Shown here: piece after piece, positions 35,282 to 43,643 of the stretch
How the letters are laid out: each line of letters opens with the position of its first letter
Numbering within the stretch: the stretch's first letter is position 1
Assembly: GCF_003026285.1 (NCBI RefSeq)
Contig: NZ_PYOD01000001.1
Span: 434,001-498,000, forward strand
Direction: 5' to 3'
Length of the DNA: 64,000 nucleotides
Source of the DNA: Photobacterium profundum
GTDB lineage: Bacteria > Pseudomonadota > Gammaproteobacteria > Enterobacterales > Vibrionaceae
Position numbers and translations under genes: made by a program
Notes under the pieces: model-generated
Databases searched by the model: none
What the model saw: only the letters and a program-made list of their open reading frames with translations
What the model was told of the DNA's origin: nothing

Positions 35282-35337
35282 TCGTTAGTAACCTATCGAG
35301 AGGTAGCTAAAACGTTAATGCTTATCACATATAAAAC

Positions 35338-35367
35338 AAAAGCCAGCATTCGATGCTGGCTTTTTTC
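35338..35367 (+). terminator. Terminator of nrfA
   Basis: A 9-bp perfect stem AGCCAGCAT / ATGCTGGCT with a TCG loop and a run of T. Confidence 0.9.
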
Positions 35368-35388
35368 GTTTTGGTCAACGTGTATTAC

Positions 35389-35408
35389 ACCTAAGTTACC
35401 TCAAAGTG
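35389..35408. repeat. Terminal fragment of the TACCCAAGTTACCTCAAG repeat family
   Basis: ACCTAAGTTACCTCAAAGTG matches the element end with few substitutions. It lies between nrfA and the next gene. Confidence 0.5.
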
Positions 35409-35442
35409 ATCGTGTCACATCGCTGTTGCATCAATATAGACG

Positions 35443-35649
35443 TTATGCAAAGTCTAGCTCAATATTAGTACAGCCTTTTTTGCAGCTAATACCAGGTTTG
35501 TCACTGGCTTCTGGCGTCACCAATAATAACTGTTGCTTACACTCTTCGCACAATACCTGCTTGCCCTGCATTACCCGTTTAATGATCGCACGTTGATCAC
35601 CAAAAGATTTCTGTGTTTGCTTGTTTAAACCTGAGAAGTCGAGTTTCAT
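35443..35649 (-). CDS. Small Cys-rich (zinc-binding-like) protein, 68 aa
   Basis: A basic short protein with CEEC near residue 34 and CKKGC near residue 56, likely a zinc site, preceded by a helical basic part (QRAIIKRVMQGK). There is no signal peptide. The spacing of the Cys pairs and the composition support a real gene. I do not recognise a named family. It converges with nrfA. Confidence 0.6.
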   Translation of the reverse strand: MKLDFSGLNKQTQKSFGDQRAIIKRVMQGKQVLCEECKQQLLLVTPEASDKPGISCKKGCTNIELDFA

Positions 35650-35750
35650 AAAATCGCTGTATCGTTAAGGTACTGAATGATTAACATCCTAAGAATTATC
35701 GGGATTTTATGTTGTCTATTACACGCCCGTCATCCTTCAAATATTACCAA

Positions 35751-35800
35751 TACCAATCAAGATAAGTAAATAATCAGATACTTGTCTCTGTTGATATAAG
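35751..35800. repeat. Second repeat family (ATCAGATACTTGT), copy A
   Basis: The core ATCAGATACTTGT is shared with the copy at 40596-40641 (opposite strand), and both are flanked by CCAAT- or TTGGTAT-like ends. It may be another small dispersed repeat. It lies in the intergenic gap before the nrfG-like gene. Confidence 0.45.
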
Positions 35801-35906
35801 GTGATTGCTCTTAGTATACGGCATAAAGCCTCTCTGTTGGCTCAAAAACCAGAGATAAGAAAGTTGAATAGCTTTTAATAATAGGTTGTACTGGAAAATA
35901 AACGTG

Positions 35907-36587
35907 TTAACGAACTAAAATTTTAGCGCGATTAATCGCAGAAATGAGCGCGACGCGATCTAAATCGGATCGTTCACTGTCTAAGGCTTGCTGCCATGTA
36001 TCAATGGCTTTTTGGTAGCGGGCATTAAGGAAGTAATCTGATGCTAATAGCATTAAAGCCGGCAGGTTATCGTTATCTAACTGCAAAGCGTAATCTAATA
36101 GTTGCTGTATATTTTCAGTCAGTTGTTGACCATTTTGGTAATACTCAGCAGTAGCTTGTGCTGAAAAAACATTGGCTTGAGGGCTATCGGCTAATCGCGC
36201 AGAATAACTAAAAGCAAGTGCTGCTTTATCGAATTCACTCACGTACATATACGCATTGCCCAACAAATACCACGCTTCACTGTTTTGCTTATCTTCACGT
36301 AGCGTATTTTGAATTTCTTCTATACGCCGTTGGTTAATTTCATTGGCAGTCATACCCGCGAATTCATCATTCGCACTATCAACAGCTAATTCTGCATGGT
36401 ATGTCGGCGAACCTAACGTGGCATATAAGCAGCCAGAGCCACCAATCAAAACCAAGCTGATAGCAACAGGGATCCATAGGCGTTTATCAGATGAGCGCGA
36501 CTGTTTCCACCAAATCAACATCAAACTCACGGCGATAAGTAAAACGACACCTGCAAACATCTCTAATCCCGTCCCGAATTCACTCAT
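35907..36587 (-). CDS. nrfG: NrfG/CcmI-like TPR protein
   Basis: A 226-residue protein with two N-terminal membrane helices (FAGVVLLIAVSLMLIWW and IPVAISLVLIGGSGCLYATL) and a C-terminal TPR domain of about four repeats (for example NSEAWYLLGNAYMYVSEFDKAA). NrfG and CcmI capture the C-terminus of apocytochrome c for heme attachment. The location 600 bp after nrfA on the opposite strand suggests a detached member of the Nrf heme-lyase set. The cytochrome target cannot be told from sequence; CcmI of the general system is the alternative. Confidence 0.75.
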   Translation of the reverse strand: MSEFGTGLEMFAGVVLLIAVSLMLIWWKQSRSSDKRLWIPVAISLVLIGGSGCLYATLGSPTYHAELAVDSANDEFAGMTANEINQRRIEEIQNTLREDKQNSEAWYLLGNAYMYVSEFDKAALAFSYSARLADSPQANVFSAQATAEYYQNGQQLTENIQQLLDYALQLDNDNLPALMLLASDYFLNARYQKAIDTWQQALDSERSDLDRVALISAINRAKILVR

Positions 36588-36744
36588 TTAAAAAGTACTT
36601 ATCATCCAATGAATTGATGCGTTTATTTTACCTGTTTTCAATGCTAGCAGTAAGAGAATTACCGCTCTAACAGCTTATCCATTAATCTGGATCAACACTT
36701 ATAAACACCACCAGCATACCTATTATACCAAGAGCGGCCCTAGA

Positions 36745-37416
36745 TTACGCATGACCTAATAAACGGAAATTCCAGTTCTCTACCGTACCGGTTTCGATAC
36801 GTAACGTTACCTTGTCACGCCAACTGGTCGACAATGCTTCACATTGGTCTAATGCAGCCAAGTATTCAGGGTTCAGCGGCTCACCGAAAAACATGTCGCA
36901 TACCTGTTTTACGGTAAATGGCTTCTCTGTTTGTTGAATTAACACCAGCTGATCATCATTGCGCACGAAACCCGGTTGAATAACACGATATAACCAGCCA
37001 CATCGGCTAATGTTTTGCATTTCGACAGATAGCTTGTCGACCTGCCATATTTTATTCAATTTATAACATGGCGAACGTGGTTGGCTTACTTCAACAATGG
37101 CTTCACCCCACTGGTAACGGTCACCAATACATACAGTATCTTCGGTCATTCCAAGGGTGCTTATATTCTCGCCCATACCCGGTGCTTGCCAATCACGTTC
37201 AGGGTACTGCTGCATCCAATACGCATAATGTTCAGCAGGATAATGATGTACTGCTCTTTCAACACCACCGTGGTGCTTAGGGTCAGCACACTCGTCCCCT
37301 TCAAAACCTAATACAGTAAGAAAAACGCTCTCTACAATAAGTGTTTTATCAATAGCGGTATTAAAGTCGTATTGTTGCTTCACTTTACCGAAAAATAATT
37401 GATGATTACGTTGCAT
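36745..37416 (-). CDS. MOSC-domain protein (YiiM-like)
   Basis: A 223-residue protein with a MOSC domain: LGFEGDECADPKHHGGVERAVHHYP near 37, GENISTLGM near 81, and SQPRSPCYKLN near 113 carrying the conserved Cys that binds a sulfur-carrying or molybdenum cofactor ligand. The C-terminal 3-alpha region is also present. YiiM proteins detoxify N-hydroxylated compounds with molybdenum cofactor. The frame and length match the family. A terminator-containing gap separates it from the glutaredoxin gene upstream. Confidence 0.88.
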   Translation of the reverse strand: MQRNHQLFFGKVKQQYDFNTAIDKTLIVESVFLTVLGFEGDECADPKHHGGVERAVHHYPAEHYAYWMQQYPERDWQAPGMGENISTLGMTEDTVCIGDRYQWGEAIVEVSQPRSPCYKLNKIWQVDKLSVEMQNISRCGWLYRVIQPGFVRNDDQLVLIQQTEKPFTVKQVCDMFFGEPLNPEYLAALDQCEALSTSWRDKVTLRIETGTVENWNFRLLGHA

Positions 37417-37480
37417 GGTTACTCTTCCTGTCCTTTTGGGTTAATGCGTACATCACACAACAATGTATTCGCCATATAGT

Positions 37481-37504
37481 AAAAAGGCTCCCTAAGGAGC
37501 CTTT
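37481..37504 (-). terminator. Terminator of the glutaredoxin gene
   Basis: A perfect 9-bp stem AAAGGCTCC / GGAGCCTTT with a 4-base loop, with a U run on the minus-strand transcript. Confidence 0.85.
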
Positions 37505-37518
37505 GAAGTCATTCAAAC

Positions 37519-37827
37519 TTATAGCTCGAAATCACCTAATTCTTCGGTATTCACTTGGCGCTCAAGAAAAGCGACTAAATCATCATGACCACCAATGAAT
37601 TTACCATCAAGCATAATCTGAGGCACGGTGCGAACTGTCGTATTCGCAACTTGCTCGATGAAAGCAACCATCTCTGTTTTTTCAAGATCAGTACCGAGTA
37701 CTAGTGTTGTGTACTCAGTACCGCGATCATCTAAAAGCGCCTTTGCTTTTACACAAAATGGGCAATGTGGCTGAGTAATTACAAGGTTTTTGTATTCTGA
37801 TAACTGTTCAATGGTCATTGTAGACAT
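37519..37827 (-). CDS. Glutaredoxin-family protein
   Basis: A 102-residue protein starting at 37827 (MSTMTIEQL) in preference to the open frame at 37905. The active site is QPHCPFCVKA near 21, the cis-Pro segment is TVPQIMLDGKFIGGHDDL near 69, and GGHDDL is the glutathione-binding loop. It reduces disulfides with glutathione in the cytoplasm. It lies 105 bp downstream of the radical-SAM AmrS gene in the same direction. Confidence 0.88.
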   Translation of the reverse strand: MSTMTIEQLSEYKNLVITQPHCPFCVKAKALLDDRGTEYTTLVLGTDLEKTEMVAFIEQVANTTVRTVPQIMLDGKFIGGHDDLVAFLERQVNTEELGDFEL

Positions 37828-37932
37828 GGTGTTCCATTTGGGCTGATTAACTTTGTAGCTGTACGATAATGGAAAGCGTGGGTCAAACACAATGGTCGAA
37901 TACAATATTTCAATAAAAAACTTAGTAAAAAA

Positions 37933-39012
37933 TCAGTTTATACGAATTGGAATACGCTGCCGTCCAAACGCTTTTTTCTTTGCAGCAAACCGTCCTGCTA
38001 GCTGATAACCACAATATGAGCACTTACCTGTGTTATCGACAGCATATTCCCCAAGTTGAAACCAGTTACGTGAAATCACTTTTTCGCTGCAATTAGGACA
38101 ATAGGTACTATCCCCAGCTTCATCATAAATATTACCCACATAGGCATAATGTAATCCGTTCTTAATCGCAATTTCTCTAGCTCGCTGCACAATATAAGGC
38201 GCAGTTCTGGGCTTATCATTCATTTTAAAATCAGGATGAAAGGCACTAAAATGAATGGGAATATCGGGCCCTAAATTATCAAATACCCAACGGCTTAATG
38301 CTTCGATTTCTGCAATGCTGTCGTTTTCATCAGGGATCAATAACGTCGTTATTTCAAACCACACATCGGTTTCATGACGAAGGTACAACAAGGTATCAAG
38401 TACTGGCGCAAGGTGACCGCTACAAATCTTGTGATAGAAGTGCTCTGTAAAGGCTTTTAAATCAATATTGGCCGCATCCATATAACGGAAAAAATCGATT
38501 CTGGGCGTATCACATATATAACCTGCACTCACCGCAACACTATTGATTCCCTCTTCATGGCAAGCCTGAGCAACATCGACGGCATACTCCAAAAAAATCA
38601 CTGGGTCGTTATAAGTAAAAGCGATACTGCCACAATCCTGTGATTTTGCTGCTTTGGCAATTTGTTCTGGCATGGCTTGCTGCCCTAAAGTATCAATCTT
38701 ACGAGATTTACTGATACTCCAGTTTTGGCAAAATTTGCAGCCTAAATTACACCCTGCGGTACCGAAAGAAAGAACAGAACTACCTGGATAAAAATGATTG
38801 AGCGGTTTTTTCTCTATAGGGTCGATACAAAACCCACTTGAACGCCCGTAACTCGTTAATACAATCTCCCCATTATGTGCTTGCCGAACAAAACACGCTC
38901 CAAGCTTTCCATCGCGCAACCGGCAATGACGTGGACACAAGTCACACACAACACGACCATCATCTAAGCGGTGCCAGTACTGTGTTTTAAAAAAGTCTGG
39001 AGGTGATTGCAT
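37933..39012 (-). CDS. amrS: AmmeMemoRadiSam system radical SAM enzyme
   Basis: A 359-residue radical SAM protein. The SAM cluster motif is GCNLGCKFCQNWSISK (CxxxCxxC) near residue 87. Further Cys clusters are present N-terminally (CDLCPRHCRL) and C-terminally (CPNC ... CSYC), consistent with auxiliary metal sites. The family AmrS accompanies genes for an AMMECR1-domain protein and a Memo-like protein, both present here on the opposite strand starting 87 bp away. The molecular function of the trio is not established. Confidence 0.92.
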   Translation of the reverse strand: MQSPPDFFKTQYWHRLDDGRVVCDLCPRHCRLRDGKLGACFVRQAHNGEIVLTSYGRSSGFCIDPIEKKPLNHFYPGSSVLSFGTAGCNLGCKFCQNWSISKSRKIDTLGQQAMPEQIAKAAKSQDCGSIAFTYNDPVIFLEYAVDVAQACHEEGINSVAVSAGYICDTPRIDFFRYMDAANIDLKAFTEHFYHKICSGHLAPVLDTLLYLRHETDVWFEITTLLIPDENDSIAEIEALSRWVFDNLGPDIPIHFSAFHPDFKMNDKPRTAPYIVQRAREIAIKNGLHYAYVGNIYDEAGDSTYCPNCSEKVISRNWFQLGEYAVDNTGKCSYCGYQLAGRFAAKKKAFGRQRIPIRIN

Positions 39013-39098
39013 GTTTATGACTCACAAAGGAAATTCATTACCTATACTAAATATAGTTCTGTACAGAATATCTGGGTGATTTCTATGGAAATAGGCCG

Positions 39099-39881
39099 AT
39101 GACAACTCGCCCCCCTGCAATGGCTGGTCGATTTTATGAAAAGTCAGCATCACTATTGCAACAGCAGCTTAATGATTGGTGTTCGCCACCAGTGACACAT
39201 CGCGGTGTAATTCGCGCGTTAATAGTGCCGCATGCTGGTTATATCTATTCAGGTGAAGTGGCTGCAAAAGCATATTGCCAACTTCAAGCAAAAAACATTA
39301 AAAAGGTCATCTTGATAGGACCAAGTCATAGATACGCATTTCATGGTTGTGCAGTGCCTAATTCACGGTATTTTTCGACACCATTAGGAAACGTATCAAT
39401 CGATACACAATCTATTGATAATTTAATTAAAATAGATGATATTAAAGTGTCAGATCAAGTTCATGCGCAAGAACACTGCCTTGAAGTACAACTGCCTTTT
39501 TTACAAACATGCTTACATCATTTTACTGTGTTGCCACTGCTTACTAGTGATATTTCCTCTATCAATGTAGCAAGGATCATTAATGACCTATGGCAACAAG
39601 AAGATACATTGCTCGTAATAAGTAGCGATTTAAGCCATTTTCATCCCTATGTGGATGCACAATGTATTGATCAAAACACCTGCTCTACCATCGAACGTTT
39701 TGAACCATCATTAACTGCAGAGCAAGCGTGTGGCTCAACAGGAATTAATGCGTTGCTACTACTGGCAAAAAAACGGGGATACCAATTAACACGAATGGAA
39801 TTAAAAAACTCTGGTGATACCGCTGGAGATAAGGAGAGAGTCGTTGGATATGTCAGTTACCTCATATCAGAAATTCAATAA
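39099..39881 (+). CDS. amrB: AmmeMemoRadiSam system protein B (Memo-like)
   Basis: A 260-residue Memo-family protein: RPPAMAGRFYEKSA at the N-terminus, VPHAGYIYSGEVAAKAY near 43 (metal-type His), IGPSHRYAFHGCAV near 75, HAQEHCLEVQLPFLQ near 122 and SSDLSHFHPY near 178. The conserved His positions suggest a metal-dependent, dioxygenase-like site. It is divergent from the radical-SAM gene and overlaps the AMMECR1 gene that follows by 32 bp, indicating translational coupling. Confidence 0.9.
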   Translation: MTTRPPAMAGRFYEKSASLLQQQLNDWCSPPVTHRGVIRALIVPHAGYIYSGEVAAKAYCQLQAKNIKKVILIGPSHRYAFHGCAVPNSRYFSTPLGNVSIDTQSIDNLIKIDDIKVSDQVHAQEHCLEVQLPFLQTCLHHFTVLPLLTSDISSINVARIINDLWQQEDTLLVISSDLSHFHPYVDAQCIDQNTCSTIERFEPSLTAEQACGSTGINALLLLAKKRGYQLTRMELKNSGDTAGDKERVVGYVSYLISEIQ

Positions 39882-40458
39882 AGGGGAATTAACTCAACTT
39901 TTAGATATTGCTCGTGAAGCTATTCGAGGGCATTTATCAACAGGCGTCATTAAATCCCCACAACTTGATTTATACCATAAGAAATTGTTGGCGCCTTCCG
40001 CCTGCTTCGTCACATTAGAAGTTAACGGACAGCTACAAGGTTGCCTTGGTTCAACTGTTGCGTACTCGCCATTGGTACTCGAAGTACACAATAAAGCCAG
40101 AGCAAGTGCGTATGAAGATCGACGCTTTATGCCTCTCACAGAAGATCAACTCGATGATTTAACCATTGAAATTTCTGTTTTATCAGAGCCTCAAATAGTC
40201 GATATAGAGTCTGAAGAAGCGTTAATAGAATTATTAAGTTCGCATAAAGTGGGTGTGATTTTATCGAATGCCAATGAACAAGCACTGTTCTTACCACAAG
40301 TCTGGAAACAACTGCCAAAGCCACAACAGTTTGTTCGTCAACTAAAACTAAAAGCAGGTTGGAACGCCGCTTACTGGTCACCTAACATTACCGTTAAAAC
40401 ATTCACGGTCAGTAGTTTAAAAGGTAAATACAACACGATAAAAGGCAAATACTTCTAA
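39850..40458 (+). CDS. amrA: AmmeMemoRadiSam system protein A (AMMECR1 domain)
   Basis: A 202-residue AMMECR1 protein: CFVTLEVNGQLQGCLGST near 53, then PLVLEVHNKARASAYEDRRF near 75 and the C-terminal LFLPQVWKQ. The start at 39850 is chosen within the 3' end of amrB; the frame opens at 39814. The AMMECR1 fold is of unknown activity. It is the partner of the Memo-like and radical SAM proteins. A hairpin follows 10 bases after the stop. Confidence 0.88.
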   Translation: MSVTSYQKFNKGELTQLLDIAREAIRGHLSTGVIKSPQLDLYHKKLLAPSACFVTLEVNGQLQGCLGSTVAYSPLVLEVHNKARASAYEDRRFMPLTEDQLDDLTIEISVLSEPQIVDIESEEALIELLSSHKVGVILSNANEQALFLPQVWKQLPKPQQFVRQLKLKAGWNAAYWSPNITVKTFTVSSLKGKYNTIKGKYF

Positions 40459-40468
40459 ATAGTGGCTA

Positions 40469-40497
40469 TCGCCATAGTGCTAATTACGCTATGGCGA
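40469..40497 (+). terminator. Hairpin after the AMMECR1 gene
   Basis: A perfect 9-bp stem TCGCCATAG / CTATGGCGA with an 11-base loop and a modest T content downstream. Confidence 0.6.
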
Positions 40498-40595
40498 GTC
40501 TTCTGTTCCATATCAGAACACTTCATTATTATACTTTTTTATTATCCTAATTTACGTTACTTCCTCATTCACACCAGTATGATTCTCGCTCAACT

Positions 40596-40641
40596 GATAC
40601 CAATCTACACAAGTATCTGATCATTCTTGCTGGTTAATATT
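40596..40641. repeat. Second repeat family (ATCAGATACTTGT), copy B
   Basis: On the minus strand the copy reads ATCAGATACTTGTGTAGA then TTGGTATC, sharing 13 contiguous bases and more scattered identities with copy A at 35751-35800. Confidence 0.45.
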
Positions 40642-40726
40642 GTCAATTTTTCCTGAGCAATTACCTGACCATTTACTTATCTAAAATGGTATTACCTTCC
40701 CTTTTTTACTGAGTGAGTCCTTTTCG

Positions 40727-41194
40727 ATGAAGAAACTTCTTTCTTTTTTTGCCGTCCTTTTTTTAGCACTATCAACATTGGTAGGCTGCGCATCAACCAA
40801 TACAAATAACCAACCGACAGTGACGAATGGCGATGGTGAGTGGGTTAAGATTTCAGAGAAAACCGTTAACTTTAAAACCGAAACAGACACGGTATCACCT
40901 ACCCCACTTATAGGTCATCGTGCGTATTCCAAAATAAAACTGACTTGTACGCAAGGCACAGTAAACATCAAAAACATCACCGTTAATATGACTGACGGTT
41001 CATCTCAAAAATTAGATACTTTGGGTACACTGACGAACGGCATGTCAACACGCGCAATGACGCTGGCTGGTGATGACCTAAAACTAAAGTCAATCGACTT
41101 GGAATACAGTAGTGTTGGCAATGTGACACTGAATGCAGTGGGTATAACTAAAAAAGCAAAAGTGGAAATCTGGGGTAAGAAAAGCGTTAAATAA
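40727..41194 (+). CDS. Hypothetical lipoprotein, 155 aa
   Basis: A lipoprotein with signal peptide and lipobox LVGC (Cys 21). The mature domain is beta-rich: WVKISEKTVNFK near 39, HRAYSKIKLTCTQGTVNI near 63, then LKLKSIDLEYSS and AKVEIWGKK near the end. The layout is reminiscent of the DUF2541/YaaI-type beta proteins, but only loosely. A strong terminator follows. There is no sign of an operon. Confidence 0.65.
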   Translation: MKKLLSFFAVLFLALSTLVGCASTNTNNQPTVTNGDGEWVKISEKTVNFKTETDTVSPTPLIGHRAYSKIKLTCTQGTVNIKNITVNMTDGSSQKLDTLGTLTNGMSTRAMTLAGDDLKLKSIDLEYSSVGNVTLNAVGITKKAKVEIWGKKSVK

Positions 41195-41227
41195 TAGCAT
41201 TATGCTATCAATAGGATATGACCATAG

Positions 41228-41269
41228 AAATGGTGCTAACTGTTTTTTCTCGTTACGTTAGCACCATTT
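41228..41269 (+). terminator. Terminator of the lipoprotein gene
   Basis: A perfect 13-bp stem AAATGGTGCTAAC / GTTAGCACCATTT with a 16-base loop and a T tail. Confidence 0.85.
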
Positions 41270-41332
41270 TGAATATGTTATTTCAGCATCAACACAATAT
41301 TGTCAGCATAAATACTATGATTCAGAGTCCGT

Positions 41333-42472
41333 TTACTTCGCTTCTAAACCATAGGGCATCGACGAGAAAACATCAGGTTGCTGTTTATAGGTAGGCGCAA
41401 CATGAGCTCCTTTCCAATCTAACAACATAATGGCTAAGGTATTACGGTGCTCTCCATCGAGTAGACCCACACCACCGCTAACCGATGGTACTATGCCATG
41501 TTCACGGTTTATCGCATTTTGAATTACTTTTCGGGTTTTTAGCACAACAGGATCATTGTCTAAACCAGCCAATAAGAAATTAATACCCACCTCTGCAATC
41601 ACATCCTCTTTGGCTCTTTCAATAATGGTATCGATATTTTGTCGGTAATAATCAAAAACCCATTGGTAATCTTGTTCTTTAATCGGGTGTTGGTAATATT
41701 CTGAAGCAGCAAAAATAATATGGGTTAAGCCATAGATTTTATTACCAAACAGATAAGCTGAAAGCTGGCTATCTTGATTGTCTGGATAGGCTTTTTTAAA
41801 AGCCATAATAAAATCATCTACCACATCCTGTTCACCTAGCTGACGTAACCAATATACTTGATTGGCTATTTGGGCTGCCCATGCTTTGATCATAGCTTCA
41901 TTGGTCGCATACTTTTTAAAGTCGTAGCGTTCTATTACATTACGCAGCTTTTCATCTTCACGATGTTTGAGACCATATTCATTTGCACGTGCCATCGAAC
42001 CTAATAGATCAACACCAAGATATAAGTATTCAGGCATATTCTTGGTTGCAGCATAACGTAATTTGCTACGCTCATCTTTTTCATCAAGATAACCATCTAT
42101 GCGTTGTTTTGAGTACACAGCAATCTGTTCCGGTGTATGCACTTCAGTGGCAAATTTATTTAAGCGACTTGCAACCCGCGCCATGTCTGACCATACCGCT
42201 GCGTTATATTTCGAGTCGAGTGTTTGGCGATACATTCTTAGCCCATAATGACCAGATTTAAACGCGGGTAATGTGTAGAGTTGCGATTCGTAAGTATCAC
42301 GAATCATATTGGCATCTTGCTGAAAAGTACTTGTTACCACAGACGATTCAACGCTACTTGATGTCGCTTTCACTGCTGTCGATACAATCAATCCTGTTAA
42401 CAATATCGACGATATAACCGGAATAATTCGTAACTTAATGTTAGATAGAGACTTTAAGACTGAAGGTTTCAT
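41333..42472 (-). CDS. Secreted hypothetical protein, DUF3541-like
   Basis: A 379-residue protein with a signal peptide or N-terminal anchor (IIPVISSILLTGLIVSTAVKA). The rest is mostly alpha-helical, with an (alpha/alpha)-type feel (WSDMARVASRLNKFAT, LLDWKGAHVAPT), and many Tyr and Arg. It resembles a Vibrio family I recall as DUF3541. No catalytic motif stands out. It is likely periplasmic. It lies beside the 250-bp repeat but is not affected by it. Confidence 0.65.
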   Translation of the reverse strand: MKPSVLKSLSNIKLRIIPVISSILLTGLIVSTAVKATSSSVESSVVTSTFQQDANMIRDTYESQLYTLPAFKSGHYGLRMYRQTLDSKYNAAVWSDMARVASRLNKFATEVHTPEQIAVYSKQRIDGYLDEKDERSKLRYAATKNMPEYLYLGVDLLGSMARANEYGLKHREDEKLRNVIERYDFKKYATNEAMIKAWAAQIANQVYWLRQLGEQDVVDDFIMAFKKAYPDNQDSQLSAYLFGNKIYGLTHIIFAASEYYQHPIKEQDYQWVFDYYRQNIDTIIERAKEDVIAEVGINFLLAGLDNDPVVLKTRKVIQNAINREHGIVPSVSGGVGLLDGEHRNTLAIMLLDWKGAHVAPTYKQQPDVFSSMPYGLEAK

Positions 42473-42676
42473 ACAATTCCTTGAACATTAGCCTATTCAA
42501 TAACACGATGATCTGTTGTTCTTCAACAGCTCTCTAATATTAGATGCACAAAAATGCTACCAACCAAACGTCAGGGTACGGTTAAAATGATGCCAAAAGG
42601 GAAAATGGTGTTAAAAAATGAGACATCGAACTGCTTTACCCTTAGGTATGAAAAAATGACCGCTCACTCAGCGCAA
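42473..42676. other. Intergenic stretch before the 250-bp repeat
   Basis: 204 bp upstream of the DUF3541-like gene, presumably carrying its promoter. Together with the repeat that follows, the gene-free span is 42473-42928. No RNA gene was seen. Confidence 0.4.
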
Positions 42677-42926
42677 TACCCAAGTTACCTCAAGGTGCTC
42701 GTTTTGGGCTCTAGGCAAGGCGCTTATTTATAGACCTAGTCGTTCTACGTTGAAAATAAGTAACACCGCATAGAGCCCAATAAAACTCGCCCTTCGGGAG
42801 TGATTCAGCGTATCTACTTCTGTGTCAAATGTGCTTGAAAGGGAATGCCATTCCTACACACATTTTCCTTGAATTAAATACGCTGATATCACTCTGAATC
42901 CTGCATCTTGAGGTAACTTGGGGATA
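42677..42926. repeat. 250-bp palindromic element with terminal inverted repeats (MITE-like)
   Basis: The left end TACCCAAGTTACCTCAAG and the reverse complement of the right end (TATCCCCAAGTTACCTCAAG) form terminal inverted repeats of about 22 bp. Inside are two further inverted pairs: TTTTGGGCTCTA with TAGAGCCCAATAAAA, and AGTGATTCAGCGTAT with ATACGCTGATATCACT. The whole transcript would fold into long hairpins. It has no coding capacity. Shorter relatives occur at 3653, 7752, 35389, 43592 and 50136. The right end stops 3 bp from the AlkB-like gene's stop codon. Confidence 0.8.
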
Positions 42927-42928
42927 GG

Positions 42929-43555
42929 TTATCTGTAAATATGTCGAAACGTAAGATTAATTCGAGGTAGCATCGGTTTGACGGTTTTAGGTACGGAATG
43001 CGCCCAGTATTGCTGAGTATCACCCGCCATGATCAATAATGAGCCTGAATGCATTGTGAACTCAATTTTTTGTTTGGTGTGCAAGTGTTTTAATACAAAA
43101 CGCCGCTCTTCCCCAAAACTCACCGAAGCAATGACAGGCTGAACACCTAGCTCTCTTTCATTATCTTGATGAAACCCCATATAATCACTCCCATCACGGT
43201 ACTGATTGGCGAGCACCGAATTAAACGATGTATTGGTGATCGCTTGGCAGCTTTCTTTAATCGATTGCAATGTAGTTGTCCAAGGATCGGGGTTCATAGT
43301 TAAACCCGAATAGGTATAAGGTACATCTCCACACCAAGCCTGTAAGCGGGGCTGCAGAACTTGCTTACCAAAAATACGGATGGATTCTTGCCGCCAATTT
43401 AACTCGGATAATAAACACTGAAAATAATGTTCAGCTTGCGGTTGCGCAAAGTGCTGAGGTGACCAATACAATAAGCCCTGAGGAATGGTTATCCACTCCC
43501 CTTTTGAACGACTATCGTCGGCCTCTAGCGCCGTAAATAGATCATGATTCACCAT
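42929..43555 (-). CDS. AlkB-like 2OG-Fe(II) dioxygenase
   Basis: A 208-residue alpha-ketoglutarate dioxygenase of the AlkB family. The iron ligands are seen in MGFHQDNERELG (H-x-D near 131-133) and AHSVPKT near 187; the 2-oxoglutarate Arg lies in PRINLTFRHIYR at the end. SFGEERRFVLKH near 154 is typical. The family removes alkyl groups from DNA or RNA bases (1-methyladenine, 3-methylcytosine). The gene is flanked on both sides by the dispersed repeat. It is closer to the ABH2-like than to the E. coli AlkB branch by feel only. Confidence 0.9.
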   Translation of the reverse strand: MVNHDLFTALEADDSRSKGEWITIPQGLLYWSPQHFAQPQAEHYFQCLLSELNWRQESIRIFGKQVLQPRLQAWCGDVPYTYSGLTMNPDPWTTTLQSIKESCQAITNTSFNSVLANQYRDGSDYMGFHQDNERELGVQPVIASVSFGEERRFVLKHLHTKQKIEFTMHSGSLLIMAGDTQQYWAHSVPKTVKPMLPRINLTFRHIYR

Positions 43556-43591
43556 TGCCCCTCAGCCAGATGTCTTCTCGTTTACCTTGTA

Positions 43592-43615
43592 TATCCAAGT
43601 TACCTCAAGATACTC
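43592..43615. repeat. Terminal fragment of the TACCCAAGTTACCTCAAG repeat family
   Basis: TATCCAAGTTACCTCAAGA followed by TACTC matches the element's end. It lies in the 88-bp gap between prpC and the AlkB-like gene. Confidence 0.6.
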
Positions 43616-43643
43616 ATTTCAGCGAGAATTCATTGAACATCTG

